From positions 1,326,001 through 1,390,000 of the forward strand of contig JBAMJR010000272.1 of assembly GCA_038501785.1 (NCBI GenBank): 64,000 nt of DNA, read 5' to 3'. This document shows positions 1 to 12,081 of this stretch, in pieces (the stretch's first letter is position 1; each line of letters starts with the position of its first letter). This DNA is from Myoxocephalus aenaeus (Eukaryota > Chordata > Actinopteri > Perciformes > Cottidae). The position numbers were made by a program, and so were the translations under genes. Under the pieces are notes generated by a model. That model worked only from the letters and a program-made list of their open reading frames with translations, was not told the origin of the DNA and ran no database searches.

Positions 1-255
1 GATGCTGCAGAAGCGACGAGAGATATGGCCTCACGAGGATTTCCAGTTACGGTGGTGAAATCCTCCGCTGCCCCGGACCAAGAGGAGATCCAGCGCCTGT
101 CTACCTGGCAGGTGGCCGGGAGACAGCAAGACCGGAGTGACGACCAGGAACCCGGTGCAGCGGACGGCAGCACGCAACCCAACAAACCCCACCAGTCTCG
201 ATACAAGGATAAACTCCAGGGATTCAGAAGACGATCCCCCACGACAGGTCATTGA
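1..255 (+). pseudogene. C-terminal tail of L1 ORF1-like protein (partial at window edge)
   Basis: An open frame runs from base 1 to a stop at 253-255. It encodes about 84 residues rich in charged and polar amino acids, and the reading frame is already open at the window edge. Its position about 470 bp upstream of the endonuclease-RT frame, on the same strand, fits the end of ORF1 (the RNA-binding chaperone protein of L1). No coiled coil or RRM is visible in this short tail, so the call rests mainly on position. Confidence 0.45.
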
Positions 256-723
256 TGATTCTTCACAGAAATGCAGATAAGTTGTAATGGACCCCAGAGT
301 GGTACTTATTTTAGTTATTTGCCCGGAGGACTGTCATGACACGCTAAAAAACTACTCCTACAGTTATATTTTTGGTTAATTAAAACAGTCGGGTCTTGTT
401 AATTAACTTGTTATCCATAGTTTTTTTTTTTTTGTGTGGATTTTGGTTAACATGTGGCCACACTTTAGGGCCCCACCACTAACGCGACGTGGGACATTCC
501 CTTATGGGGGCTTTGGCTTTCCAAAGTCCTCTAAGGCTCATTTGAAACGAGCCTCTACATCTGAAACAGCTGTTCTAAACCGTTTTGGTGATTTTCCGTT
601 AAAAACTGTTTCACGTTCTGTTTCACGTTCTCTTTTAATGTTTGTTCTTTGGGAGAGATGTTTTCAATGTACAACTTTTATATGTATCGGGGATATTGGG
701 AGAGGTTCCACCTGTGATTATCA

Positions 724-3517
724 ATGGTTGAAACTATGAATAGGGTTAAGGTTATTTCATTTAATGTGAAGGGAATCTTAAACCCAGCTAAGAGAAGTAA
801 AATATTGTCAAAAATGAAAAAGGAAAAGGCAAATGTGGTGCTCTTACAAGAGACACACCTTACTCCATTAGAGCATGAAAAATTAAAGAGAATGGGGTTT
901 TCAAGGGTATATGGTTCATTTTATAAATCAGGCCGTAGGAGAGGCGTAGCAATTTTAATATCACAAACAGTATCATTTGAACTACTTTCAAAAGTAACAG
1001 ATAAGGAGGGGAGATATATAATAGTCTCTGGAAAAATAGATGGTGTTACAATAACTTTATGTAACATTTATGCCCCCCCTGGAAGCGATTTTGGCTTCTA
1101 CAGAAAGATATTTGATTTAATGATAGAGGCCCCAGGAATTGTCATATGTGGTGGAGATTGGAACATCCGTCTTAACCCAAAACTAGATTCTTCAAAAAAT
1201 ATGACCGCTACATCGCTGCATAGGAAAATTAGTGTTCTAATGACAGAACTGGGCATATTAGATCTATGGAGAGATATTTACCCATCAGGCCGTGACTATA
1301 CATTTTACTCATGCCCCCATGATACATACTCAAGGATAGACTATTTCTTTGTGCTAAAGAGAGATCGCCATAGAATGCATAGTTGTGATATTGGTAGTAT
1401 TGATTTATCTGACCATGCACCTCTGTCCTGCACTGTGCATATTAGCGATAAAATAGGGAAAACATTGTGGAGGTTGAATACCAGTATCTTAAATAACCCG
1501 AAATTCAAGACCCAAATGAGAAAGGAAATACAATTGTTTCTGGAAGAAAATGATAACGGGGAGGTTGACTCAGCTATAGTATGGGATGCCTTAAAGGCAG
1601 TCATCAGAGGGAGAATTATATCTTTCTGTGCCCATGAAAAGAAAAAGAAACAATTACGACTACTAAACCTTAATAAAGAATTAAAGGATCTCGAGACACA
1701 ACATAAAAGAGAACAAAAAACGAATTTGTTGACAGAAATTAAGAAAGTTAGGAATGAAATAAATCTATTATACTCGCAGGAAATTGAAAAAAAGATGATA
1801 TTCACAAAACAAAAATTTTATGAGTCGGGCTCAAAATCAACAAAGCTCCTGGCAAGAAGGCTGCAAAAACAACGAGCGGATAGCACAATATACAAAATAA
1901 GAGATCCAATTTCTAAAACTATACACTATAAACAAGATGAATTGCAAAATGCCTTTAAAAAATACTACAAATCTCTATATACACAACCACAACTAGAGGG
2001 CGAGCAACAAATTAGCGAATTCCTCAATTCTCTCAATCTCCCTGTACTATCAGAAGAACAAAATCGGATATTAACAGCAGCGGTAACTGAGGCAGAACTA
2101 AACAGCGCCATCTCCAGACTTAAAGCCAATAAATCACCTGGTCCGGATGGCCTCCCTTCAGAGTGGTACAAGGCATTTCGATTTGAGCTAATACCAAGCC
2201 TCCTTAGGGCCTGCAATATAACTCTAAAAGATGCCAAGATGCCTCCATCTTGGAGCGAAGCAGTGATCTCTGTTATTCACAAAGAAGGAAAAGATAAACT
2301 AGACTGTGGATCTTATAGACCAATCTCAATGTTGAATGTCGACTACAAATTATATACAGCCATCCTGGCCAAAAGACTGGAACAGATACTTCCTCAAATT
2401 ATACATAACGATCAGACTGGCTTTATCTCACAAAGACAAACCCACGATAACATCAGGCGATCGCTGCACGTACTAAACCACATCCAACAGAACAATCTTG
2501 AAGTCTACCTAGTCAGTCTGGATGCTGAGAAGGCCTTTGATTCAGTGAGCTGGCCTTTCTTATATAAAGTTCTTGAACGATTTGGCATGCACGACACTTT
2601 TATCAAAGGCATTCGTACACTATATGCTAAACCTTTGGCCTGGATAAAAATAAATGGACATCTCTCAGACACCATTATATTGGAGCGTGGAACGAGACAG
2701 GGATGCCCAATTTCTCCACTGCTTTTTGCCCTCTATATAGAGCCTCTTGCGCAATGGATAAGACAGACAGAAAGCATCAAAGGCATTTGTATAAATGGAT
2801 CAGACCACAAAGTGGCCCTGTATGCTGACGATATCTTGATTTATTTAAATACCCCCTCTAACTCCTTTTTTGAATTAATGAACCTGTTAAAAACATTTGG
2901 TAGACATGCAGGATATAAATTAAACCTGCAAAAAACACAAATCTTGACCTTTAATTGTACACCTCCTAAACACATTAAAGATAAATTCCACCTTAACTGG
3001 GATCAGAAGTCCTTGAAATACCTAGGAATACACCTACCAAGAGATATCTCAACATTGGCAGAGATAAACTACACTCCCCTCTCAATAAAAATTAAAGAGG
3101 ATATACATCGATGGAACTATTTCTTTCCTCGGATTAAGCCATAGAATTAAATCTGTAAAAATGAACATTCTCCCACGATATCTGTTCCTATTTCAAGCAC
3201 TCCCTGTAGAAATTCCCCCGAAACAATTCTCTGAATTGGATAAAACCATTTCAAGATTTATCTGGCAAGGGAAAAAACCAAGGATTAGATTTAAAACTCT
3301 ACAACTCCCAAAAGAAGAAGGAGGAATGGCTCTACCCAACTTTAAGGATTACTTCTATGCTGTCCAGATTAAACCCTTAATTAACATGTGTACCTCATCT
3401 TATTGTGCCAGGTGGAAAGATATTGAACTCTCTATTATGAATGACCCCCCAATTCAAGCAGTATTGGCCCACAAAAACCTGGGAAAATTTATAGACAATT
3501 TACAAAAAAAAAAGTAA
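724..3517 (+). pseudogene. L1 ORF2: endonuclease plus reverse transcriptase, frameshifted
   Basis: The first 806 codons (724-3144) read without a stop. An AP-endonuclease-like domain occupies about residues 1-235, with the early QETH motif, a GGDWN block near residue 143 and the SDHAPL motif near residue 230. A charged linker follows, then the RT domain with SPGPDG, the DAEKAFD box, RQGCPISP and the catalytic YADD near residue 700. Homology continues in a different frame at 3161-3517 (a KMNILP block and a following FIWQGK motif), so one small indel lies near 3120. The cysteine-rich C-terminus is missing. ORF2 normally nicks DNA and primes cDNA synthesis at the target; this copy cannot make the full protein. 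Confidence 0.88.
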
Positions 3518-3858
3518 GTTCTCTCAACAAAAAATGTTAAGTGCTGTTGATGTATGTTTTCAATCTACAAGAACACACAATTTCAAGTTTCTCCAATTTA
3601 ATATTTTAAGTGTTCTGAACTTAAGTACATGAGTAGATGTAACTATCAAATGCAATATTTTAAGTAGTGTTAACTTAAATACATAAGTAGGTCTGAATAG
3701 TAATGTTACGTTTGACAAACTTAAGATATCACTTTGAGTGAACTTCTTATCATAAGTTGACACAACACATTAGCCCTTAGTTGAGTGAACTCAAAAAGGC
3801 TTTGCAGCTGGTTGCCTCACTTTTTTAAGTTGACTCAACTTTTTTTTTTTTTAGAGTG
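3518..3858. mobile_element. CACTA-type MITE-like sequence
   Basis: No coding potential is seen. The right part carries the AAGTTGACTCAACTT palindrome and a GGTTGCCTCA core near 3810, followed by a T-rich run and a terminal GAGTG. This closely resembles abundant teleost miniature elements that end in TTTTTTACAGTG, the CACTA/EnSpm signature, with one changed base at the end. The left end is less clear and may abut the truncated LINE directly. No target duplication could be verified. Confidence 0.5.
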
Positions 3859-4179
3859 CATGTACCAGTTGTTCATGGAGAACAACCTTCAGAGCACCTT
3901 CACAGAGACTGTCACTCTTCTCAGGATCCTCATCACTACACCCTTCTCAGGATCCTCATCACTACACCCATGACGACAGCTGAATCCGAGAGGTGTTTCT
4001 CTACTCTGAAGAGGATCAAGACCTTCCTCAGAAACACCATGACACAGGATCGCCTCAATGCGCTGGCTATGCTCTCCATGGAGAAGAAACTTGTCAGGAA
4101 CATGTCTGCCTTCAACAAGAGGGTCATTGAGAAGTTTGCCAATCAGAAGGACAGAAGAGCAAAATTCCTTTATAAATAA
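3859..4179 (+). pseudogene. hAT transposase C-terminal dimerisation region, remnant
   Basis: The frame 3856-4179 ends with a block of about 70 residues matching the hAT-family C-terminal dimerisation domain, including the SERCFSTLKRIKTFLRN stretch, in the style of ZMYM1-like fish transposases. It lacks the catalytic core. An exact direct repeat of about 25 bp (CTTCTCAGGATCCTCATCAC and following bases) occurs twice at 3916-3968, so a small tandem duplication sits just upstream of the conserved block. The remnant follows directly on the MITE, suggesting nested insertion and deletion. hAT dimerisation supports transposase assembly, but this fragment has no independent function. Confidence 0.7.
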
Positions 4180-4342
4180 TTAGTTCAAAAACATCACACT
4201 GATTGTGTGTTTCCCCAACAAACAAGGTTCATATGGGGCATCTTAAAATATAAACTTGTTCTATTGGACTATATATTGTATATTTTATTATAATATATTC
4301 ATGATATTTATGATTATATTATATGGTGTTTATATATCATAT

Positions 4343-4391
<49 letters not shown>

Positions 4392-4459
4392 TACTGAATT
4401 GTATGAATAATATGTCAGTGTTGGAATAAATGAGAGAAATGTAAATTGGTAATGCTGCA
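4180..4459. repeat. AT-rich spacer with (AT)n microsatellite
   Basis: No gene is seen. A run of about 38 bp of AT dinucleotides lies at 4349-4386, embedded in very AT-rich sequence that may be the 3' flank of the hAT remnant. Confidence 0.8.
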
Positions 4460-5423
4460 TTTACTGCCGTATTCCCATGGTCAAGCCACTTCTGAACTCA
4501 AGACAACGGAAGAAGCGTCTGACTTGGGCTATGGAAAAGAAGCACCGGACAGTTGCAGAGTGGTCCAAAGTCCTCTTTTCAGACGAAAGCAAGTGTTGTA
4601 TTTCATTTGGAAGTCAAGGCGCCAGAGTCTGGAGAAAGGCTGAAGAGGAGCAAAATCCAAGTTGCTTGAAATCCAGTGTGAAGTTCCCACAGTCAGTGAT
4701 GGTTTGGGGAGCCATGTCAGCTGCTGGTGTTGGTCCACTGTGTTTCATCAAGTCCAGAGTAAATGCAGCTGTGTACCAAGAGATTTTAGAGCACTACATG
4801 ATTCCGTCTGCTGAAAAGCTCTATGGAGATGAGGATTTCATTTTCCAGCATGATCTGGCACCTGCCCACAGTGCCAGAACCACCAGTAACTGGTGTACTG
4901 CCCATGGCATTGCTGTCCTCGATTGGCCTGCCAATTCCCCTGACCTGAACCCCATTGAGAATTTGTGGGGTATTGTGAAGAGGAAGCTGAAAGACACCAG
5001 ACCCAACAATGCAAATGAGCTAAAGGCCGCTATTGAAGCATCCTGGGCATCCATAACACCTCAGCAATGCCACAGGCTGATTGCCTCCATGCCACGCCGC
5101 ATTGATGCTGTAATCCGTGCAAAAGGATTCCCAACCAAGTACTGAGTGCATTAATGGACATTTTCTAATGTTTGATTTTGTTTTGCTGTTATCAATCTTT
5201 TTTTTAACTTGGTCTGAGGAAATATTCTAATATTTAGAGATAGGATATTTGAGTTTTCTTAAGCTGTAAGCCATAATCAGCAATATTAATAGAATAAAAG
5301 GCTTGCAATATTTCAGTTGATTTGTAATGAATCCAGAATGCATGACATTTTTGTTTTTTTAATTGCATTACAGAAAATAAAGAACTTTATCACAATATTC
5401 TAATTTTCTGAGACAGTCCTGTA
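4460..5423 (+). mobile_element. Tc1/mariner element, 5'-truncated, with right terminal repeat
   Basis: The back half of a Tc1-type element is present. It carries the transposase catalytic domain, a 3' non-coding tail and a right end reading GAGACAGTCCTGTA at about 5410-5423. That end is the reverse complement of the terminal CAGGACTGTCTC seen in fish Tc1 elements, followed by the TA target dinucleotide. The left terminal repeat and the N-terminal DNA-binding half are absent. Confidence 0.85.
4477..5145 (+). pseudogene. Tc1-type transposase, C-terminal DD34E catalytic domain
   Basis: The frame runs 222 residues without a break, against about 340 for a full Tc1 transposase. The first catalytic Asp lies in the FSDES motif (about residue 51), the second in the QHDLAPAH motif and the Glu in NPIENLW. 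Thirty-four residues separate the second Asp from the Glu, the Tc1 DD34E spacing. The paired-like helix-turn-helix region that binds the terminal repeats is missing, so the fragment should be inactive. The apparent start is only the first Met after the truncation point, not a natural start. Confidence 0.88.
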
Positions 5424-5740
5424 TGTTGTGTAAATGTGTGTTTGTTCTGCAATTTAAAATGTGTTTATTACAATTTTTCGCTAAAAAGCTGTTTAAGTGT
5501 TGATTGTCAGTGATGTTCAAAACATGTATTTCCAACCTGATTTGAAATTTAAGCAGCAGAAAATATATAAGTACTGATCACGAATGTATCATACACACAC
5601 AATTAAGTTATGATGACACATTTGTCATAATTTTGTCATAACTTTCCACACCCTCGTGACTATTTACATGAATTGTATTACATTACACTAATTGATCAAC
5701 TAATACCAAACAGTAAGAACTTTTTTTGCTTGTTGCCTTA
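5424..5740. other. Spacer, nothing recognised
   Basis: AT-rich sequence without ORFs, repeats or motifs that I recognise. It may be the 5' flank of the transposon gene that follows. Confidence 0.5.
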
Positions 5741-5751
5741 GGGTTTGGCCT

Positions 5752-8396
5752 ATGGGATGGCAGTGTAAGATCTGCAAGTCTTTGTCTGCCACAAAGGGGA
5801 GTCTACTAAAGCATTACAGGCTACTACACGCAACACTTGGTCGTGGACAATCCCAGCCATGTCTATATGACAGTTGCCCTTGCTCATTTAAAACGCAGAG
5901 TGCCCTTCGCACACATTTGTCCAGATACCATGCAGCTGAATAAACTCTACAGCAGGGAATCATCAATGTTTTTAAGTGTTTAGTTTGCAATGCTTGTTGT
6001 TATACAGAGAAGGACTATTTTCAGCATATTGGAAGTCATCTGAAGAGCCACGAAATTGTTTTTTGTGTATTTGAAGGATGCAATTTTCAGACAAATATAT
6101 ATAATACATTTCTGAAACACAAAAGCAGAAGACACAAATCCTGTTCTTTGAGGGATTTTAAGCAAGGTGTGTATGGGAGTCACCCAAATCAGACTGTTGA
6201 CCATTCTGATTTATCAGAGGCCAGTGATGGTGAGGGAATTAGTGTAGATTGTGATCAGGAAAGTGCATCTGATTTAGTTCTTCGCAGAATTAGCTTACTT
6301 CTGCTGAATCTAGAGAGCATCTATAATGCCTCAGTGAAGTGCATTGATGCCTTGGTTGAAGACCTTCACTTCATCTCAACATCAGCATCTGTTGCTGTTG
6401 TTAGAAACATACTTGATTCAACATTGAATTTAAATAAATGCATTGTTGACCAGACCATCATAACTGACTTGGCAGAACAGTTGTGCAACCTCCATCCCAT
6501 TAGTACAGCACTTGGAGCAGGTGGTCCACTTGGTTTGGCTTTTAAGAGAAGAAGGTATTTTAAGCTGCATTTCAGTGTATTGATCCTGTTGAATATATTC
6601 TTGATTCTCAAAAGAACAAGACCTTTCAATATATCCCTATTCTCAAGACTTTGCAGAAAATCCTAAAGAATAAAGACATAGCAGAGGCAATCTTATCGAG
6701 ACATTCAAACAGTACTGGTTATATTAAGTCCATTTTTGATGGCAAATGTTTCAAGCAAAATGACTTCTATGCTGGAGAAGAAACAAGGATCTCTATAATC
6801 CTTTATTTTGACGACTTTGAAGTGTGTAACCCACTAGGCACTTCCAGAAAAAAACACAAGATAACAGCTGTTTATTGGCTTTTGGCAAATGTGCCATCCA
6901 AGTTGCAATCTGCATTAACGTCCATACACCTAGCTTTACTTTGCAAAGCTGTTGATGTCAAACAGTTTGAATACAAAGTAATTTTGGAACCACTCTTAAA
7001 AGATCTTGCCACTCTCGAACAGAGCGGGATTTACATTTCCAGTGTTGGGAAAAATATTAAAGGGACTGTACACTGTGTTGTAGCTGATAATCTTGGAGCA
7101 CATTCGGTCAGTGGACTAGTTGAAAGTTTTACAGGACCGTACATTTGTCGATTTTGTCTTGGACATTCTTCAGAGTACCAGTCGCACGAAGTTCGGACTA
7201 GAGTGTTTCCACCTCGGACAAAGAAGGACCATAGTTTGCATGTGCAAACTGTGAGAGAAAATCCAAATTTAAAGCATTGCTTTGGTGTAAAGCGGTCGTG
7301 TCCATTGACTGATAGATTGAATCACTTTCACTTTGTCTCTGGGTACCCACCAGATGTCCTCCATGACCTTTTTGAAGGCATAGTCCCAAGGGAACTAGCA
7401 TTGTGCTTTCAGAGTTTCTCCAAGAAGAAATACTTCAATTTGACTGTACTCAACGAGTTAATCACAAGTTTTCCCTACAAGGGCTCGGACAAAGTCAACA
7501 GCCCTCATGCAATCTCTCAAAACTACATCCATCGCAGAACTATAGGTGGAAATGCCCATGAGAATTGGGCCCTAATACGGTTGTTGCCACTCATTGTTGG
7601 TTCGCGGGTACCTGAGGGTGATTCGGCCTGGCAGGTTCTTATGATCTTAAAAGACATAGTTGAATTGGTGGTTGCCCCTGTTCACACAGTTGAAACTATA
7701 GCATACCTTGACTTTAAAATATCTGAACATCGTGACAGATTCTTAGTCGTTTTTCCTGAAGAGAAACTGATACCCAAACACCATTTTTTGGAACATTATC
7801 CTGCATTGATTGAAGAATATGGGCCTCTGGTTGGTGTATGGACAATGCGCTTTGAAGCAAAACACAGGTTTTTTAAGCAAGTTGTAAGGCACACTAAGAA
7901 TTTCAGAAATGTGTTGTTGACCCTTTCAACAAGACATCAGATGATGATGGCATTTCACTTGCATACAGATAATGGAACACAGGCATTGTGTGTCACGAAA
8001 ATATCTGTAGTGCCTTTAGATGTGCTGCATTCAGACATACAGGAAGTTTTAAGAAAAACATCACCGCTTCTATCTACTGTGCAGTTAGCCAACACTGTCA
8101 CCTACTATGGAGCAAGGTACAATGTTGGGATGATCTTGTCTCATGGCTCTACTGGGGGACTACCAGACTTTGCTGAGATTATGCAGATTGCCATTTTGGA
8201 CAACTCTGTACATTTTATTGTAAAGTTACTTGCTGCCTGGTATGACGAGCATCTAAGATCTTTTCAACTGGAGTACACTGGGAAAATCGCTCTTTTGGAA
8301 CAGCAGAGACTTGGAGATGTGTACCCCTTGGCTGCATACCGTTCCGGAGGAAAACGCTTGGTTACACTCAAACGTCACATCTGTTGTTCATTTTAG
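5752..8396 (+). pseudogene. CACTA/EnSpm-like transposase gene with C2H2 fingers, broken
   Basis: The N-terminal part has several Cys2-His2 fingers: CKICKSLSATKGSLLKHYRLLH, another ending HLSRYH, and further ones at about 5980-6130. After an acidic linker the large domain spans 6570-8396 (581 codons in the last frame). It holds blocks such as YPPDVLHDLFEGIVP, NWALIRLLPLIVG and MRFEAKHRFFKQ. I associate these with metazoan EnSpm-like transposases, from memory rather than a search. Two breaks are visible: an in-frame TAA at 5941-5943 after the second finger, with finger homology continuing in the same frame, and a frameshift near 6563. There is no obvious intron. It lies upstream of the SAMD3-like gene on the same strand, possibly as partners in one element. 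KDZ-type or other superfamilies are not excluded. Confidence 0.6.
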
Positions 8397-8526
8397 GTAA
8401 TTGAAATAAATTGTGTTTAATTTCACATCTTACGATATCTGTAGTGTATCCCAATTATCTGAAAATACCACAATACAGTGTCCTTTTGCATGACTTTTAG
8501 CAATTTCATGCCACAATATAAAACAT

Positions 8527-10045
8527 TTAACACTTGGGAGTCTGGGGGTCAATTTCTTGATTTTTCTTGATTTTACATACTTTTTAAATTCCCCTTTTTA
8601 AAGTCACTAGCATATGATACATAATCATGTGTTGTATATCAAAAAATACAGAACAATCTCAGCTATCTATATAATGAGGCACCATTGTCCCAAAGGCACA
8701 AGTGTAAATATGAAAATATGACTAAAGCTGAAAAATTTAATCTTGATTTTGGAAATGTCTCATATTTGTTGTGAAAACATAACTTTACTCAGGTGGGATA
8801 GCGGTTTTGGTGATGGAAATTGGTTTACCAAAGGTCTTAGGTTCACAAAAGCAGTGGAATATATGAATAAAATGGTAGACACATGTAATTTAATGTCTAA
8901 AACCAAATGTATTATTATATGGTGGGGATGATGAGCTGTGGCTGGCTTTGCGGCCTGCTAGGTGATGTGTTGGCAGGCAGACGGACAGGGAGGCTGCTGC
9001 AGCGATGCTGCATGTTGTCCTCTGGACCCTCACAGCTCTGAATCCACTCTGTAAAATACATTAATACAGTCAGTATGAGTTCACTGATAGAAAGTTAACG
9101 GTGATAGAGACAACAGTTGATTATGCACCGTTCAGTCATAGACACGGAAGGGAACAGCCAACACGGAACTATTTAGTGACGCGCTAACCGCTACGAAGCT
9201 ATCGTCAACACACACATGTTATTTATGGTCTTACAAACATATAATGGAGGTCCATCACTACTGGTCGTACTATGTTCACTGTAACAAGTTAACGTGATAT
9301 ATTCAACAATTGATTATGCCCCGTTCAGTCATATATACGGATGATAACAGCCAACACGGCCCTGTGTACTGACGTGCTAACCGCTACGTAGCTCTCGTCA
9401 ACACACACATGTTATGTTATTTACTGTCTTACAAACACATAATGGAGGTCCAACACTACTGGTCGTACTATGTTCACTGTAACAAGTTAACGTGATAGAG
9501 ACAACAATTGATTATGCCCCGTTCAGTCATATATACGGAAGATAACAGCCAAAACGGCACTGTGTACTGACGTGCTAACCGCTACGTAGCTCTCGTCAAC
9601 ACACACATGTTATTTACTGTCTTACAAACACATAATGGAGGTCCAGCACTACTGGTCGTACTATGTTCACTGTAACAAGTTAACGTGATAGATTCAACAA
9701 TTGATTACTCACCGTTCAGTCTCACAGAAACGCTGTAGCCAGCTATCTGGCCCGTTAGCTCCGGCTAGCTCCTTGTTAGTGAATCCTTCAGCTCTGAAGC
9801 TGCGTCGTCTGTCCCCTTCAATATAGCTTTGCTCAGGACTCTTTGCTTGGCACCTTCTGACTCAGTGAAGCTTTGCACGCCTCATACATGTCCATGTTTA
9901 GATGCTCAGACGCGGAAGTGGAAACCATATCCGCCAGATTTTTAACCATATTTATGTGACGTATTATTGTGATGATTATAATTTTATTAAACATTTAGAC
10001 ACCTGGTTTAACGCTTCGACGCGGGCACCGACCTCAGAGGGTTAA
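8527..10045 (-). mobile_element. Non-autonomous piggyBac element (copy A)
   Basis: The element is flanked by TTAA at 8527-8530 and 10042-10045. Read on the minus strand it begins TTAACCCTCTGAGGTCGG and ends CCAAGTGTTAA with small changes, matching the ends of the complete piggyBac at 24367-29629. It has no transposase gene. The interior holds three to four units of a repeat of about 190-195 bp (about 9060-9710) containing motifs such as GGTCGTACTATGTTCACTGT. The region 8740-8930 matches the 3' flank of the other piggyBac copies. It lies between the CACTA-like transposase and the SAMD3-like gene. Confidence 0.88.
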
Positions 10046-12081
10046 GAGACAACAAATTGCAGTTAAATTAAAGATTAGTGATTGATTCATAATTTTAAAA
10101 CAGAATAAGGAAATAAAATGTATTAAATATTTTAATTACCATTTTCTTCGAGTTGATACATTTTTAGAATGTATTTTTTATTTTGGTGGCACACTCTCGG
10201 CTCTTCATGACATTGACTGTATGTATGGTCTTATCTATAAGCTTCTGCTTACAATGCTATTTAACTTTTGTCTGTTCACATTCTTGTCAGGTCGACAGAG
10301 ATGGCGGCAAAGCTCCGAGTGATAATTGAGGACCGAATTGAGAAGTTGGACCTGCCATCAGGAATCCCACCTACTGTGGAAGAGCTGCAAACTCTTGTGA
10401 AAGAGACCTACGGAATTATTGATGAGTTCAGTCTTCAGTATTTGGACTCGGACTTTCAAGATTACTTTACTCTCCATCAAAGTGACCAGATTAAAAACAA
10501 AGACACCATAAAGGTTGTTCAAGCTGCCCCGATTATCCTTAACTTGCTTCCAGTTGATGAAAGTTTGAGCAGTATCTGTAGTCAACCGTCAATTGACTTT
10601 GCATCTTATGCAGAGTCAATTGCATCGAATGAGGAGTCATCTGCCGGAACGTCTTCATCGCAGGACACCATTATCCTGTCGAGGCAAAGTACCACCGAAC
10701 GAACTCAGCCATGGCCAAAGCAGTTCTACATTCCACGGTTTGCCTATGAAACTGAAATGTGTCTGGATAGAGCCACAGAAGACTACAAGAACAATGGAAC
10801 ACTTCTAACTACCTCAAAGGTCAAGTCAGACATTCTTGAGAAGCTAGCAGAAACTATATTTACATATGCAGCCTATCCATCAAGTGCACAAATAAGTGAT
10901 GTTGCTGAGGCACTCGTCAGTAAATATCCTTGTCTCAAGGAACCCGGCTCCTTCGCTGGTTATTATGGCTGGCAGCAAAGCTTAAAATATAAGATGGCAA
11001 ATTATCGTACTAAACTTTGAGGGTACGGTGTTCCTGAGGTGATGTGCAATGCACTAAAACGCAAGAGCCCTGCAGACCAGAAGTCTGCAAAATGTGTAAA
11101 AAAGCCTTGAAAGGCAGAGGTAAACTACCTCCCTCCTTACCCGGCAGGAGAGGATGAAGAAAGCCAAGAACAACAGAGGATTCAGTTACTTACCGAAGTA
11201 AGGAAAAGGGACAACGTCAAAGTGATAAAAGAAGAAATGGCCAAAACGTTTGCACACAGAAGAAACGAAATTGTCATCCAATCCCCCAGCATCGAGGACA
11301 TCAAAGCCAGATGGCCAGCTCTATTTGAGGCATCTCACGTGAGTATAAGCATGCTAGTTAGAATATTTCTAATCCATTGTGAAGGACTGCAATGGCGCTT
11401 TTACATTTTTAGCTTAGATATGTCATGTTACTGTCAACTATTTTCTAAGTCATATTTTCACAATTAAATTCCAGATATATTTTGTTTTTGCTGCATTAGA
11501 CAGTTTATAACTGCAATCGTTGAAAGTATATGTGACTACTAACATGAAAGATTGGAAAATACTTGCTACTTAATACTTACTTATTACATGCTGTACAGTC
11601 AGATGATTTAACTTAGAACGTAAACACTCAACAAACATGGAGGTCATACAATTATATTAAAAATTCTGAATTAGGTTGCTTCTTACTTTTAAAAATGGTG
11701 TAAGAACAATAATTACACTTGTCATATTTGTTGCTTTAAGGCGGCTTTCATTATTTGTCTTACAGATCCAGGATGAGTTTCACAGGATAACAACCGTGCA
11801 CCTTGAGACAAAGTTCATGTCCATGCTGGATGAATATACACCCAGTCTTCTGAACCTCTTCCACTCCAAAGGCGGAACCATGGGGCTGAGGTTGAAGGCT
11901 ATCCTTCTCAAGGTGCCATTCATTGAGTATTATGTTTGCAAATATTTCATTTTAGAGATTGTATAATCCAAAAGTTGTAATATCAGTTGCTTATTTCTTA
12001 CATCTACAGGAGGCAATGTTTACCTTTGATTTTCTCTAAAAAAAGTTTGATCTAACTGCATACATTTTAGTTTCTATACAC

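Larger units (their letters stand above)
1..3517 (+). mobile_element. L1-like non-LTR retrotransposon, truncated
   Basis: The segment holds the tail of an ORF1-like frame, a spacer of about 470 bp with a poly-T run near 421, and a nearly complete ORF2 with apurinic-type endonuclease and reverse transcriptase. Gene order and protein motifs are those of fish L1 elements. The element starts before the window. It ends abruptly near 3517, within the region following the RT, without a poly-A tail, where a MITE-like sequence begins. The loss of its 3' end therefore looks like interruption or deletion rather than the usual 5' truncation. Clade assignment within L1/Tx1 is from motif memory only. Confidence 0.85.
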
